Of a stretch of 64,000 bases of DNA, positions 44,720 to 54,155 are shown piece by piece. A program made the translations under genes and the position numbers. Every line of letters starts with the position of its first letter. Position 1 is the first letter of the stretch. This DNA comes from Stygiobacter electus (GTDB lineage Bacteria > Bacteroidota > Ignavibacteria > Ignavibacteriales > Melioribacteraceae). Location of the stretch: NCBI GenBank assembly GCA_029210465.1, contig JARGDL010000015.1:1-64000 (forward strand). The letters are read 5' to 3'. The notes under the pieces are model-generated. The model saw only the letters and a list, made by a program, of their open reading frames with translations, searched no databases and was not told the DNA's origin.

Positions 44720-45256
44720 ATGGCAGCAAAAACAAAATGGGTTATAGACCCGGCGCATAGTGAAATTTTATTTAAGGTAAAACACATGATGATAACCTAT
44801 GTAAAAGGTGAATTCAGAAATTTTATGGCAGAGTTAAATTCTGATGGAGATAATTTCGTTGCAGACTCAATAAAAGTTGATATTAACGCAGCATCAATTT
44901 TCACAAACAACGATGACCGTGACACTCACTTAAAGAGCGCGGATTTTTTTGATGTTGAGAATTATAAAAAACTTTCATTTGTAGGAATATCGCTGAAAAA
45001 AAATGGTGATGAAGATTATCAACTTAAAGGAGTACTCACTATTAAAGGAATCAGTAAAGAAGTTATGCTTGACGTCGAGTTTGGCGGAATCAATAAAGAC
45101 CCTTGGGGAAATGAGAAAGCTGGGTTTTCTCTTAATGGAAAAATCAACAGAAAAGATTGGGGATTGACATGGAATGCAGCTCTCGAAACCGGCGGTGTAC
45201 TGGTAAGTGATGAAGTAAAGTTAAGCGCTGAAGTTCAGTTTGTTAAACAAGCATAA
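44720..45256 (+). CDS. YceI family lipid-binding-like protein
   Basis: This 178-residue lipocalin-like beta-barrel reads WVIDPAHSEILFKVKHMMITYVKGEF, then NAASIFTNNDDRDTHLKSADFFD and LTIKGISKEV, the standard YceI landmarks. YceI proteins bind isoprenoids or amphiphilic small molecules. There is no signal peptide, so it is probably cytosolic. A good AAAGGAG precedes the ATG. It opens a short block with relics of an NmrA-like reductase and pirin and an intact dioxygenase. Confidence 0.9.
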   Translation: MAAKTKWVIDPAHSEILFKVKHMMITYVKGEFRNFMAELNSDGDNFVADSIKVDINAASIFTNNDDRDTHLKSADFFDVENYKKLSFVGISLKKNGDEDYQLKGVLTIKGISKEVMLDVEFGGINKDPWGNEKAGFSLNGKINRKDWGLTWNAALETGGVLVSDEVKLSAEVQFVKQA

Positions 45257-45286
45257 TTTTTTATAACCATCTAAAGAGAGAATAAA

Positions 45287-45416
45287 ATGAAGAAAATATT
45301 AATAACTGGAGCCACGGGGCAATTCGGCAACGCTGCAATTAATTTTTATGAGCATAAGAAATAAAAAAATCAGTATAGAAAAATTTCTTGAAACTTTAGC
45401 ACAGATACAAAAATGA
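45287..45416 (+). pseudogene. NmrA/SDR-type reductase relic with internal deletion
   Basis: It opens MKKILITGATGQFGNAAINF, the dinucleotide-binding start of an NAD(P)H-binding NmrA-like protein, then stops at 45364. Another frame continues ISIEKFLETLAQIQK, a plausible C-terminal end, whose stop overlaps the next ATG as ATGA. The bulk of the gene (about 250 codons) is missing, with the operon junction kept. Confidence 0.7.
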
Positions 45417-46240
45417 AACTGAAAGATCTAAGTAAAATAACAGGACCGTTTAGCAGCACAGAGCAAATGCCTGTGCTGTTTATCGGTCATGGCAGCCCGA
45501 TGAATGCGGTTGAGGAAAATGAATTTGTAAGTGGCTGGCGAAAAATTGGGAAAACGTTGCCAAAGCCAAACGCTATTTTGTGTGTATCGGCACATTGGGA
45601 AACAAGGGGAACATTTTTAACCGCAATGGAGAAACCCTCTACCATCCACGACTTTGGAGGTTTTCCCGAAGAATTATATTCTGTTCAATATCCTGCGCCT
45701 GGAAGTCCGGACTTAGCAAAAGAAACAAAACAGTTAATTACAAAAACAGAAATTGGACTGGATGAAAAATGGGGGCTCGACCATGGGTGCTGGAGCGTAG
45801 TTAAACATCTTTATCCGAATGCAGATGTTCCGATCGTTCAAATGAGCTTAGATTATAGTCAAACTCCGGTTTATCATTATGAATTAGCAAAACAAATTTT
45901 TCCGCTTCGCGGGAAAGGTATTTTAATTATCGGCAGCGGAAATATTGTTCACAATCTTAGAATGCTTGCATGGGATAAATTGAATGAAGACGAATACGGT
46001 TACGATTGGGCTGTTGAAGCCAGTAATAAAATGAAAAAATATATTTTGGATGGTAATCATCAACAGTTAATAAATTATAAAGCTCAAGGCAAGGAATTTA
46101 ATCTGGCAGTTCCAACTCCCGATCATTATTTGCCTTTACTTTATACGTTGGCATTGAAAGAAGAAAATGAGAAAGTAATTTTATTTAATGATAAAACTGT
46201 TGCTGGTTCGCTTACAATGACTTCTTTGAAAATTGCATAG
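45413..46240 (+). CDS. 4,5-DOPA dioxygenase extradiol-like protein (YgiD family)
   Basis: This 275-residue class III extradiol dioxygenase family protein has likely zinc or iron ligands H26 (FIGHGSPMNAV), H61 (SAHWETRGTF) and later histidines in SGNIVHNLR and TPDHYLPLLY. STIHDFGGFPEELYSVQYPAPGS is a family block. YgiD-type enzymes open catechol rings such as L-DOPA. Its start overlaps the stop of the reductase relic. Together with YceI and pirin it looks like the remains of a small aromatic/quinone-handling operon. Confidence 0.9.
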   Translation: MKLKDLSKITGPFSSTEQMPVLFIGHGSPMNAVEENEFVSGWRKIGKTLPKPNAILCVSAHWETRGTFLTAMEKPSTIHDFGGFPEELYSVQYPAPGSPDLAKETKQLITKTEIGLDEKWGLDHGCWSVVKHLYPNADVPIVQMSLDYSQTPVYHYELAKQIFPLRGKGILIIGSGNIVHNLRMLAWDKLNEDEYGYDWAVEASNKMKKYILDGNHQQLINYKAQGKEFNLAVPTPDHYLPLLYTLALKEENEKVILFNDKTVAGSLTMTSLKIA

Positions 46241-46300
46241 AAATAGCCACCGCATAAAATGTAAGCTGTTACTCAGCGAATAAGTTTAGGAATTATAACT

Positions 46301-46671
46301 ATGAAAAATACTGTTCTACAAATTTAGAAGATCGTCATAACAAGCTTCAGCAAATCCTTTCGCCTAATCCAAGTGATGCAGGAGTTTGGAACTATCAAAA
46401 CGCATGGTTCCATATCGGAAAATTCGACAAGGGAATTACTGCCGATTACAAGATTAAGTCCAAAGGCAAGGGTGTTTATGTGTTTGTTGTAAACGGCAAT
46501 ATTACTATCGATTACCAGCAACTTAACACACGCGATGGATTCGGTATTTGGAATACTGAAAAAATATTGATCAGGGCGGACGATAATGCGGAGTTTTTAG
46601 TGATGGAAGTTCCAATGAATAATTACAGGATTATTATAATGCCTCTTCCTGCAGAGCAGACTGATTTATAA
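46301..46671 (+). pseudogene. Pirin relic with large internal deletion
   Basis: It starts MKNTVLQ, a typical pirin N-terminus, then hits a stop; from 46309 in another frame comes LEDRHNKLQQILSPN, DAGVWNYQNAWFHIGKFD, GVYVFVVNGNITI and NTRDGFGIW, the C-terminal cupin of bicupin pirins. About 120 residues including the metal-binding first cupin are lost. The tail runs into the convergent aminopeptidase gene. Confidence 0.8.
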
Positions 46672-47623
46672 ATCTTCCATTTTTCATAATCATTTTTCCG
46701 TCAAGAAAGAGTGTCGGCTTTTTCACAACGCCATCGAGATGGATTGGAATTGCAACATTTCCACCCATTGATTTATTGTCTCCCAGCGCAATGTGAATTG
46801 TACCCATCACTTTTTCATCTTCTAGCAAATTACCGCTAAGTTTTGCTTTGTTGTTGGTGCCGATTCCAAACTCTGCAATATTTCTTGCCGGCTCGCCGTA
46901 TTTTTCCAGAATTGAATTGAGTTTTCTTGCTTGAATTCCACCGGAGACATTTACAGCTAATCCGTCTTTCACTTCAATACGAATTCCTTTTCCTTTCATA
47001 ACACCTATACCTGCCATCGAACCATCAACAACAAAAACTCCGTTTGATTTTCCCTCGAGGGGTGCAACATACGCTTCACCTGTGGGAAGGTTTCCGCTTT
47101 CACCTTTTTTATGAAATAGACCTTTGCTTGGCAGTGCATCTCTTCCGGTTATATCCATAGTAATATCTGTTCCGCCGGGCGCCGTTATATGAATAATATT
47201 TGTTTTATCAAGAATCTCTTTTAGCTTGATTGTTAACGCGGCAATTTTTCTGTAATCAGCATTCAAACCACGAATCATTATCTCTTCTGTAATTCCAGGG
47301 AATGTAGCAACACGAACTCCCGAAGCCGAAGCATTCCTTCTCGCACTTGTATGCGTAAGAGATTTTTCAGTTGGACATAAAACAACATCAAACATTTTCA
47401 TCAATTCCGCAATTTGCTGCTGCGGCTCTTCTCCGTGCATTTCACGCGATTTCATTTCAACAAATAAAGCTTCGTGTCCAAGCTGCAGTGCATTTCGATA
47501 AAGAGAGTAACCGATTTTCTTTTTGAACTCGTCAGTTATAACAAGAACAGTTTCATTTGGCTGCGTTCCCATGCAATCGCGGATTGCAATTATTGATGCT
47601 TTGTCTAATTGTGTTAGCTTCAT
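46634..47623 (-). CDS. M29-type (thermophilic) aminopeptidase-like protein
   Basis: The protein has about 329 residues. Landmarks are LPTGEAYVAPLEGKSNGVFVVDGS, AEFGIGTNNKAKLSGNLLEDEKVMGTIHIALGDN and GGNVAIPIHLDGV, which carry the metal-binding Glu/His/Asp residues of family M29 (AmpS/AmpT-like). It would release N-terminal residues from peptides. The start at 47623 (MKLTQLDKASII) is chosen since AGGAAG lies nine bases upstream; the longer 47680 start adds an unconserved 19 residues. Confidence 0.83.
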   Translation of the reverse strand: MKLTQLDKASIIAIRDCMGTQPNETVLVITDEFKKKIGYSLYRNALQLGHEALFVEMKSREMHGEEPQQQIAELMKMFDVVLCPTEKSLTHTSARRNASASGVRVATFPGITEEIMIRGLNADYRKIAALTIKLKEILDKTNIIHITAPGGTDITMDITGRDALPSKGLFHKKGESGNLPTGEAYVAPLEGKSNGVFVVDGSMAGIGVMKGKGIRIEVKDGLAVNVSGGIQARKLNSILEKYGEPARNIAEFGIGTNNKAKLSGNLLEDEKVMGTIHIALGDNKSMGGNVAIPIHLDGVVKKPTLFLDGKMIMKNGRFINQSALQEEAL

Positions 47624-47731
47624 AATCAAACACTTCCTATTAGATTTTGATTGGAGGTTATTCAAGAAACAATTACTCACTCATGTTACGCAAGAAAAGA
47701 AGAAAGAGCGTAATTCTAAAATCCAAAATTC

Positions 47732-47765
47732 AAAATCCAATCCCGCAGGCGGCGGGATGGATTTT
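47732..47765 (-). terminator. Hairpin between aminopeptidase and DUF4440-like genes
   Basis: AAAATCC-ATCCCGC and GCGGGAT-GGATTTT flank a five-base loop. On the minus strand it follows the DUF4440-like gene, and the flanks are T-rich, so it may act as that gene's terminator. The GC core with repeated AAAATCC wording also resembles a short dispersed repeat. Confidence 0.5.
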
Positions 47766-47789
47766 ATGCTTGAGATTTTGTGCTTTATT

Positions 47790-48677
47790 TTACTGTGGTA
47801 TTATGTTTGCAACTTCAACAATAATTATCCAGCGCTTTTGTTCTTTCTTCCAGATGCGCATATAATTGTTACGTTCCTTCGATACAGCACGGCGGACTGA
47901 ATCGGGTTTTATAATTTCCAGTTCACCGTATGTAAATCCAAAATCTTTTGATGAAGAAATTCTGCCGTCTATTGGCTTGAGATTATAACCGGCAAATTGT
48001 TGTGTAAAGTATTCAGAAATTTGCTGCCTTCCAATAATGGGAAATTTGCCGTCTCTCAATAAACGCGATTTATCATTAACAAATTTTTTATAAGCAGCTT
48101 CAACACCAATTTTAGACGAAATGAGTGCAAACTGTTTATCAAGCTCAATCAACTCATCAGGCTTTTCGTGTTTGATCATCTTTATCAAAAAAGATGAATT
48201 TAATTTTGTGGTATCAATTTTTAATCTTTCTGGCAATACAGACGGCTTATCGTTTCTGTTTCCAAGATCAATAACAAATTTCCATTCATTGTTTGCTTCT
48301 CTTTGCCAGACGGTGCAGTAATTACCGTAAGCTAATGCGACTGAGTCAATTCTATTTTGTCGCCATTGCCAGGGCCCTGTTGTGAATCCTAAATCACCAG
48401 CACGAGAAACAAACGCAATCACCGGATACCAGCTTAGTAACCCACCCGATGGTTTGCTTTCGCTCAAAAACTTTTTTCCGTTTACTGGATTTGGTCTGAA
48501 AATTATTCCATCATCAGAGATAAATTTTAAAAAGGCATCGCGCGTTCCAACTTCTGCTGCAGATTTTGAAAAGGAATATTCGGTTGAGATAAGTGAATTC
48601 AAACTTGAATTCATCGTTTGTGCTGAATACTCAGAACAAATAATTGAGAAAAGTACCAGTTTCAAAAACTCTTTCAT
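47790..48677 (-). CDS. Exported DUF4440/SnoaL-like protein
   Basis: This 295-residue protein has a short signal peptide (KLVLFSIICSEYSAQ) and two NTF2-like halves: SKSAAEVGTRDAFLKFISDDGIIF ... GDLGFTTGPWQW ... TVWQREANNEWKFVIDLG, then EAAYKKFVNDKSRLLRDG ... DFGFTYGELEI ... YMRIWKKEQKRWIIIVEV. Tandem DUF4440 proteins of this type are common in Bacteroidota; function is unknown. The 190 bases upstream hold a short frame (SKIIHLFDGHIIARNM) that may be a relic. Confidence 0.75.
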   Translation of the reverse strand: MKEFLKLVLFSIICSEYSAQTMNSSLNSLISTEYSFSKSAAEVGTRDAFLKFISDDGIIFRPNPVNGKKFLSESKPSGGLLSWYPVIAFVSRAGDLGFTTGPWQWRQNRIDSVALAYGNYCTVWQREANNEWKFVIDLGNRNDKPSVLPERLKIDTTKLNSSFLIKMIKHEKPDELIELDKQFALISSKIGVEAAYKKFVNDKSRLLRDGKFPIIGRQQISEYFTQQFAGYNLKPIDGRISSSKDFGFTYGELEIIKPDSVRRAVSKERNNYMRIWKKEQKRWIIIVEVANIIPQ

Positions 48678-48868
48678 ATTTCTACTCTTTTTTGAATAAT
48701 TGATTAGAAAGATAATGCTAATCCGCTAAACTGTAAATGACAACCCGCCTTCGACGGACTGTTTTTCCCTAAGGACGAAATGCAACATTCATATTCCTCG
48801 CAATAATATGACCATCAAACAAATGAATAATTTTGCTTCTGCCATAGTTAGCTCCTTTTGTTGATTAG

Positions 48869-51800
48869 TTATTTAGAGTATAATTTATCTATTGATTCAA
48901 AATATTTTCTAATTAAATCTTCATAATCTTTTTTATAACCTTCACGCATGGCTTTTTGCAATTCTTCTTTTAATTTATTTTTTCTTCCTTCTGTTAAAAT
49001 TAATTCTTTTGGTGAATTTCTGAAAATGTTTTCACCAACATTTGATTTTCTTGTCTCTTCAAAATCTCTTTCGTTTATCGAACGTTGAGCATCGAGTAAT
49101 TTCGATAAAATTCTTTCTTGTTGTTTGATTGTTTTATCATCAAGTTTATTTGTTTGAAGATTTGTAACAACTTCTTTCATTTCTTGTAAAATCTTTTCAA
49201 GATTTGAAGCAAGTTTTTTGGATTCACCAGTTGATTTTGCTTCATTGTTTAGTTGTTCAAGAGATTTTCTAATTAACTCCTGCTGCTGAGCTAATCGTTG
49301 CATTTGCGATAACATTTCTTGTGTCATTTGTCCCTGATTTAACATTTGCGTAAGCTGATTTAAATTCATTTGCTGTTGAGCCATTTGTTGAAGTTGTTGC
49401 ATTAAGCTCATCATACCACCACCTTGACCACCATTCATCATTTGATCCATGGAGCCTTTTAATAATGATGCGGCTTCGTTAATACTTCGCATTGCATTTT
49501 TTTGATAATTTGATGCTATTGGTAAGTTTTGATTTTGCAACATTGATTGAGCTTGTTTCATTTCATTTAATGCTTTGCCAAGAGCTTTACCCATTTCAGG
49601 TGTAATTGCAAAAGTTTTTTGTGAAAGGTCGCTCATCTTTTCTAAAGTTTTTATTAGGTTATTGCTTAATTGATTTTGCTCTCTAACATTTTTATTTAAT
49701 TCATTTATTGAAGTTGAAGATTTTTCAGTTTGCATTCTCAAATTTTCTTGTTCTTTTGAAATAGAAAGTAAATCATCTAAAATTTTTGCCATTTCAAAAA
49801 ATGAACGTAATTGATCTGCCTGTTGAAGTTGTGATTGAAGATTTTCAAATTGTTTTTTCATCATTTGCATATTTGATGAAAGTTTTTTCTGATTTTGTAA
49901 AGCATTCATTTTTTGCAATTGATTTAACTGCTTCAAAGCTTCATCAGAAAGTTTTTCATTGTTTTGTTTGTCAAATTCATTTTCAATTTTATCAAGAAGA
50001 TCTTTAGGCATGTCTTTTAATGAGTTCATTTTTTCATTAAGGTTTTCCATCGTGGTTTTAAGTTGATCAATTTTCTCGGAAATATTTTTTTGTTTTTCTG
50101 TTAGTTCTTTTTTTGAATCGGGATTATTAAGATTACTTTTTTCAGTCTTTTCGGCAAGCTCATTTATTTCTTCAGATAAGTTATCAGCTCTCTTAACGAG
50201 TTCATCAACTTTTTGTTCGACTTGAATTCTTTTTAACAAGTTTAATGTTCTTTCAATGCTGTTTTTAATAAACTCTTCATTTGCTTTTAAATCTTCTAAA
50301 GACAGTTGAACATTATCACGCAAAAGATTTTTTAATGCATCCTGCATTCTCTTAAAAGCATTCTTTAATTCCTCATTGTCAAATTGTTCAAGTAGTTTTT
50401 GAAGTTCATTATATTTTGAAAGAGTTTCTTCCGAAAGTAAATTATTTTTCATCATTTCTTTTTGCATATCAGAAAGCTTTTCAGAAATTTCATTTAATTT
50501 ATTCCCAAGTTGTTGAAACTTCTCTGTTGCCTTTTCTAACTTTTCTTTTTCTTGCCAATTTATTTCACGTGTATTTTGTTTTAACTCATCACTTAATTTT
50601 TTTAATTCACTTTGAAGTTTGTCAGCTTCTTTAAATGTTTCTTGCAAATCATTAATAGCATTTTGTTGACTGTTTTCAGCAGAACGAAATATTTCATCAA
50701 TTGATGGTACAATTATTTTTATTTCTTTTGTTCGTGAAGATTTTGGCCCCGAAATATTATCATTATCAAATACTTCAGCATAGAATGAAATTATTTCGCC
50801 TTCTGTTAAATAAAGTGGTGATAAATCCCAAACATAATAAACATCATCTTCTTTTGAATTTTTGTTAAAAGAAATCGAGATTGACTGATAAGATTCAAAA
50901 GGTTTTCTGTATTTCGAGGAAACTAAACTGTAATTTAAAACTAATTTTGTGAAGCCATAGTCATCAGAAATTTTTAATGCAATTGGAATTTTATTTTCAT
51001 TACCAAGTTTAATATCATCTTTCGGTGTTATTAATTCGATAGCTGGAGCCAAATCATTTTCTAATGTTATTGAATATTTAATCGGGTTTTCATTTTTAAT
51101 ATTTGACTTGTCAAATATTTCGAAATAATAATTTGTGTTTTTATAAACATTAATTTCAGTAAAAGATTTGTTAAGATTAACACTCATTTCCTTTTGAGTG
51201 CTATCATCAAATACGATTAAACTTCTTGATAATTCTCTTGATGCTAACAAATTGATTTTAACCTTACTACCTTTTAATGCAATGATATTTCCATTATCAC
51301 GTTGAAATTTTCCTTGAAGTTTTGTGTATGCCGGAGGAATTATTTCTACATCAACCAAATTTATAATTGGACGGTTAATGACTTCTATCTTAAAAACATT
51401 GCTTTTTATGTTTTTCTTTTCAGCATAAAATTCGATTGACTTACTTAAGGATAAAAAACTATAAGTGGTAAAATTATTATTAAGCTTTAGTTGCTTTTTG
51501 GTAAACTCGGATTCATCTTCATTTCTGTAATAAAAAGAAATATCCTCTTGTAACTTTCCTATTACAAAAATTTTTACAACAACATTTTCACCCTTTGTGA
51601 TAGTTTTATTTTGTGGTGAAATAGAAAAATAAAATTCTTGTGGCGGAATAAAATCTTTACCGAAATTTATTAATCTGTATGAAGCGTTTTTTAATGGCGT
51701 TATTAATGTATTTAAAAGAGTTATTGTTAACAAGCTTAATAAAAATGCTCTAAATATTTTTTTTGTTTTTGAATAATCAATAGTGGAATTAAAATCCAAG

Positions 51801-52222
51801 TCTTTTATTTTGTTGTATATATTTTCAAAAGCAGCAAAAGTTAATTCTTTAGAAATATTGTCGGAAGAATCATTTATTATTTGTAATGCATTTGTCAATT
51901 CATCTTTAACTTGAGGAAATTTATCGCCTATTTCTTTTGAGGTCTTTTCATAATCGGGCTTTAAGTAAAATAGAAAATCTTTTATAAATTTATAAGCTAC
52001 AAAGACTAAGAAAGAAAAAAATGGAATAGAAAGAAAAAGATAAACGATTACAGTTCTAATAGATTTTGAAAAATGAAATATACTTTCCAACACTGTGAGT
52101 GGAAAAAATATAATTGAAACATAAATCAATAATAAAAAGAGTTTTTCTAAACCTTCTTTTCTTTTTTGTTTTTCAACATACTGTTGAATTTTATTTTGTA
52201 TGTCTAAAAGATGTTTTTGCAT
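48869..52222 (-). CDS. DUF4175-like membrane protein with long coiled coil
   Basis: This 1117-residue protein has two transmembrane helices near 24-75, a third near 150-175, an extracytoplasmic beta-rich region (about 185-510; DVEIIPPAYTKLQGK, PKDDIKLGNENKIPIALKISDDYG) and then a Gln/Lys/Glu-rich coiled coil to the end, including a Met/Gln-rich stretch near 945-1000. The layout matches DUF4175 proteins. It follows the DUF4159 gene by two bases. Such pairs usually lie near MoxR ATPase and DUF58 genes, which are not in this window. Role is probably in the envelope. Confidence 0.82.
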   Translation of the reverse strand: MQKHLLDIQNKIQQYVEKQKRKEGLEKLFLLLIYVSIIFFPLTVLESIFHFSKSIRTVIVYLFLSIPFFSFLVFVAYKFIKDFLFYLKPDYEKTSKEIGDKFPQVKDELTNALQIINDSSDNISKELTFAAFENIYNKIKDLDFNSTIDYSKTKKIFRAFLLSLLTITLLNTLITPLKNASYRLINFGKDFIPPQEFYFSISPQNKTITKGENVVVKIFVIGKLQEDISFYYRNEDESEFTKKQLKLNNNFTTYSFLSLSKSIEFYAEKKNIKSNVFKIEVINRPIINLVDVEIIPPAYTKLQGKFQRDNGNIIALKGSKVKINLLASRELSRSLIVFDDSTQKEMSVNLNKSFTEINVYKNTNYYFEIFDKSNIKNENPIKYSITLENDLAPAIELITPKDDIKLGNENKIPIALKISDDYGFTKLVLNYSLVSSKYRKPFESYQSISISFNKNSKEDDVYYVWDLSPLYLTEGEIISFYAEVFDNDNISGPKSSRTKEIKIIVPSIDEIFRSAENSQQNAINDLQETFKEADKLQSELKKLSDELKQNTREINWQEKEKLEKATEKFQQLGNKLNEISEKLSDMQKEMMKNNLLSEETLSKYNELQKLLEQFDNEELKNAFKRMQDALKNLLRDNVQLSLEDLKANEEFIKNSIERTLNLLKRIQVEQKVDELVKRADNLSEEINELAEKTEKSNLNNPDSKKELTEKQKNISEKIDQLKTTMENLNEKMNSLKDMPKDLLDKIENEFDKQNNEKLSDEALKQLNQLQKMNALQNQKKLSSNMQMMKKQFENLQSQLQQADQLRSFFEMAKILDDLLSISKEQENLRMQTEKSSTSINELNKNVREQNQLSNNLIKTLEKMSDLSQKTFAITPEMGKALGKALNEMKQAQSMLQNQNLPIASNYQKNAMRSINEAASLLKGSMDQMMNGGQGGGMMSLMQQLQQMAQQQMNLNQLTQMLNQGQMTQEMLSQMQRLAQQQELIRKSLEQLNNEAKSTGESKKLASNLEKILQEMKEVVTNLQTNKLDDKTIKQQERILSKLLDAQRSINERDFEETRKSNVGENIFRNSPKELILTEGRKNKLKEELQKAMREGYKKDYEDLIRKYFESIDKLYSK

Positions 52223-52224
52223 AA

Positions 52225-52875
52225 TTAATTAATCATTGACCAAACAACTATGTTGGTTCCAAAACGTAAAGCCTCCTCACGTTTTGTTGGTGGATCTTTG
52301 TGAATGTCGGGATCAGCCCAACCATCACTTGGGTTACTTTCATAAGTGTAATAAACACATAATCTTCCATTTAAAAAAATACCAAAACCTTGTGGTGGTT
52401 TTTTATCATGCTCATGTGTTTTTGGCGGACCATTTCTAAAATCAAATACACAATTATACAAACCGTAATCAAATGGAATTTCAACAAGATCTTTATCGGG
52501 GAAAACTTTTTTTATTTCTCTGCGAAAGGCTTTGTCTAAGCCATAATCGTCATCCACATAAAGAAAACCACCGGCTTCTAAATAGCTTCTTAATTTTTTT
52601 GCTTCTGCATCTGAAAAAACAATATTTCCATGACCAGTCATAAACAAAAATGGATAAGCAAAAATATTTCCTGTTGATAAATCAACAAATTCATATTTAG
52701 GAGATGTTTTAATGTTTGTGTTTTGAGAAATAAATTTTAGAAGATTAATTTCTGCAGAAGGATCATTATACCAATCGCCTCCACCATTATATTTTAAACG
52801 GGCAATAAAAAATCCATCTGATTGAGAAAAGGTTACACCAACAAATAAAATATTTATAATGAATAATAGTTTCAT
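52225..52875 (-). CDS. DUF4159 family exported protein
   Basis: This 216-residue protein has a signal peptide (LLFIINILFVGVTFS). The DUF4159 fold resembles a class I glutamine amidotransferase-like domain: FFIARLKYNGGGDWYNDPSAEINLL, FLFMTGHGNIVFSDAEAKKLRSYLEAGGFLYVDDDYG, and C-terminal FGTNIVVWSM. No catalytic cysteine is seen. It is paired with the DUF4175-like gene, consistent with the conserved DUF4159-DUF4175 neighbourhood. Function unknown. Confidence 0.85.
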   Translation of the reverse strand: MKLLFIINILFVGVTFSQSDGFFIARLKYNGGGDWYNDPSAEINLLKFISQNTNIKTSPKYEFVDLSTGNIFAYPFLFMTGHGNIVFSDAEAKKLRSYLEAGGFLYVDDDYGLDKAFRREIKKVFPDKDLVEIPFDYGLYNCVFDFRNGPPKTHEHDKKPPQGFGIFLNGRLCVYYTYESNPSDGWADPDIHKDPPTKREEALRFGTNIVVWSMIN

Positions 52876-53048
52876 TGTACTTTTTAATTAACACCTAAAA
52901 ATAAAAATTTAATAATGGTATTTCATAAAAATAAATTTTTATGATTTGAACAAAACAAGATAAGATAGAAGCAATACCTTATTAAGCATTAAAAAGGGAT
53001 TGAAAAATATCGAATGTTTGCCAAAGGCAATTTCATTTATTCATAACA

Positions 53049-53999
53049 TTACTTAAATGGAAGATTTTTTAAATCAACATTTCCACCTGAAAGTATAATA
53101 GCAATTTTTTTATTCAAAAACTTTTCTTGATTCTCAATCATTATTGCTAATGTCACAGCACTCGATGGTTCAATAATAATTTTCATTCTTTCCCAAATTA
53201 ATTTCATCGCTTCAATTATTGTTTCTTCTTTGGCAGTTAAAATTTCATCTACAGTATTAGTGATAATTTTAAAAGTCTTCTCACTTAATTGCGTTAACAA
53301 ACCATCGCAAATTGTTTTTGGATTTATAGAGGGATAAATTTTTTTATCATTGAAAGATTTAAAAGCATCATCCGCCTCTTTAGGTTCTGCACCTATAATT
53401 TTTGTTTTTGGAGAAAAATATTTTGTGCTTAATGCCGTTCCACTTAATAAACCTCCGCCGCCAACTGGAGCAATAATAAAATCTAAATCATTAAGCTCAG
53501 CAAAAATTTCCTGAGCGGCAGTTGATTGACCCGCAATAACATCATAATTATCATAAGGATGAATGAAAATTGCATTTGTTTCTTGTATAACATTATTCAA
53601 TGTTTCTTCACGTGCTTTTAATGTAGGTTCACAAAAAATTATTTTAGCACCATAACCAGCAACTGCTTTCTTTTTAATTTCGGGTGCTGTTTTTGGCATT
53701 ACAATATAAGCTGGAATGTTTTTCATTTTTGCTGCAAGAGCTAAAGCCGCTGCGTGATTACCAGATGAATGTGTTGCAACACCATTTATCATCTCTTTTT
53801 CATTTAAAGATAAAACGGCATTACTTGCACCCCGAAATTTAAAGGCTCCAACTTTTTGAAAATTTTCACATTTGAAAAAAATATTTGCATTAAGAATTTT
53901 ATTTATAGAAGAAGAAGTTAAAATTGGAGTTCTTTTTACCTGGTTTGAAATTCTTTCTCTTGCTTCGATTAATCTTTCTTTTGTTAAGATTTCATTCAT
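53049..53999 (-). CDS. Threonine/serine dehydratase (PLP fold type II)
   Basis: This 316-residue enzyme has the PLP lysine K54 in KVGAFKFRGASNA, the SSGNHAAALALAA loop for substrate carboxylate, and phosphate-binding VGGGGLLSG near 177-185. It lacks the ACT-like regulatory domain of biosynthetic IlvA, so it belongs to the catabolic TdcB/serine racemase group, producing 2-oxobutanoate or pyruvate. A small hairpin TTGCC-AAA-GGCAA (53018-53030) follows its stop. Confidence 0.9.
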   Translation of the reverse strand: MNEILTKERLIEARERISNQVKRTPILTSSSINKILNANIFFKCENFQKVGAFKFRGASNAVLSLNEKEMINGVATHSSGNHAAALALAAKMKNIPAYIVMPKTAPEIKKKAVAGYGAKIIFCEPTLKAREETLNNVIQETNAIFIHPYDNYDVIAGQSTAAQEIFAELNDLDFIIAPVGGGGLLSGTALSTKYFSPKTKIIGAEPKEADDAFKSFNDKKIYPSINPKTICDGLLTQLSEKTFKIITNTVDEILTAKEETIIEAMKLIWERMKIIIEPSSAVTLAIMIENQEKFLNKKIAIILSGGNVDLKNLPFK

Positions 54000-54089
54000 A
54001 ATTCAATTTGTAATAAATGTTAAAATATTTTTTAATAAAAATATGAAATTAATTGACATTTATTTTGTGGAATATTAAGTTCGCAAGCG

Positions 54090-54155
54090 ATGAAAAGAAC
54101 AATTAACATATTAAATAACAATTGGTGGTGGCTAAGCACAAATACGCCATCCTAA
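54090..54155 (+). CDS. trpL: Trp leader peptide with three tandem Trp codons
   Basis: This 21-codon frame reads MKRTINILNNNWWWLSTNTPS, with three consecutive TGG codons at 54123-54131 and a stop at 54153-54155. Random occurrence of WWW directly before an attenuator-like structure and a tryptophan synthase gene is very unlikely. Stalling of a ribosome at these codons when Trp-tRNA is scarce would expose the following antiterminator. The ribosome-binding site is weak, as is usual for Bacteroidota. The gene name is given by analogy. Confidence 0.85.
   Translation: MKRTINILNNNWWWLSTNTPS

Noticed and set aside
47523-47900. Plus-strand frames between the aminopeptidase and DUF4440-like genes
   Set aside because: They overlap both minus-strand genes and contain the intergenic hairpin; no domain is seen.
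48678-48868. Short frame reading SKIIHLFDGHIIARNM on the minus strand
   Set aside because: It resembles an amidohydrolase N-terminus only loosely, and it is too short to call even as a relic.
54053-54076. TTGACA as a -35 box for the trp leader
   Set aside because: No matching -10 sequence lies at normal spacing, and promoters of this phylum do not use this -35 consensus reliably.
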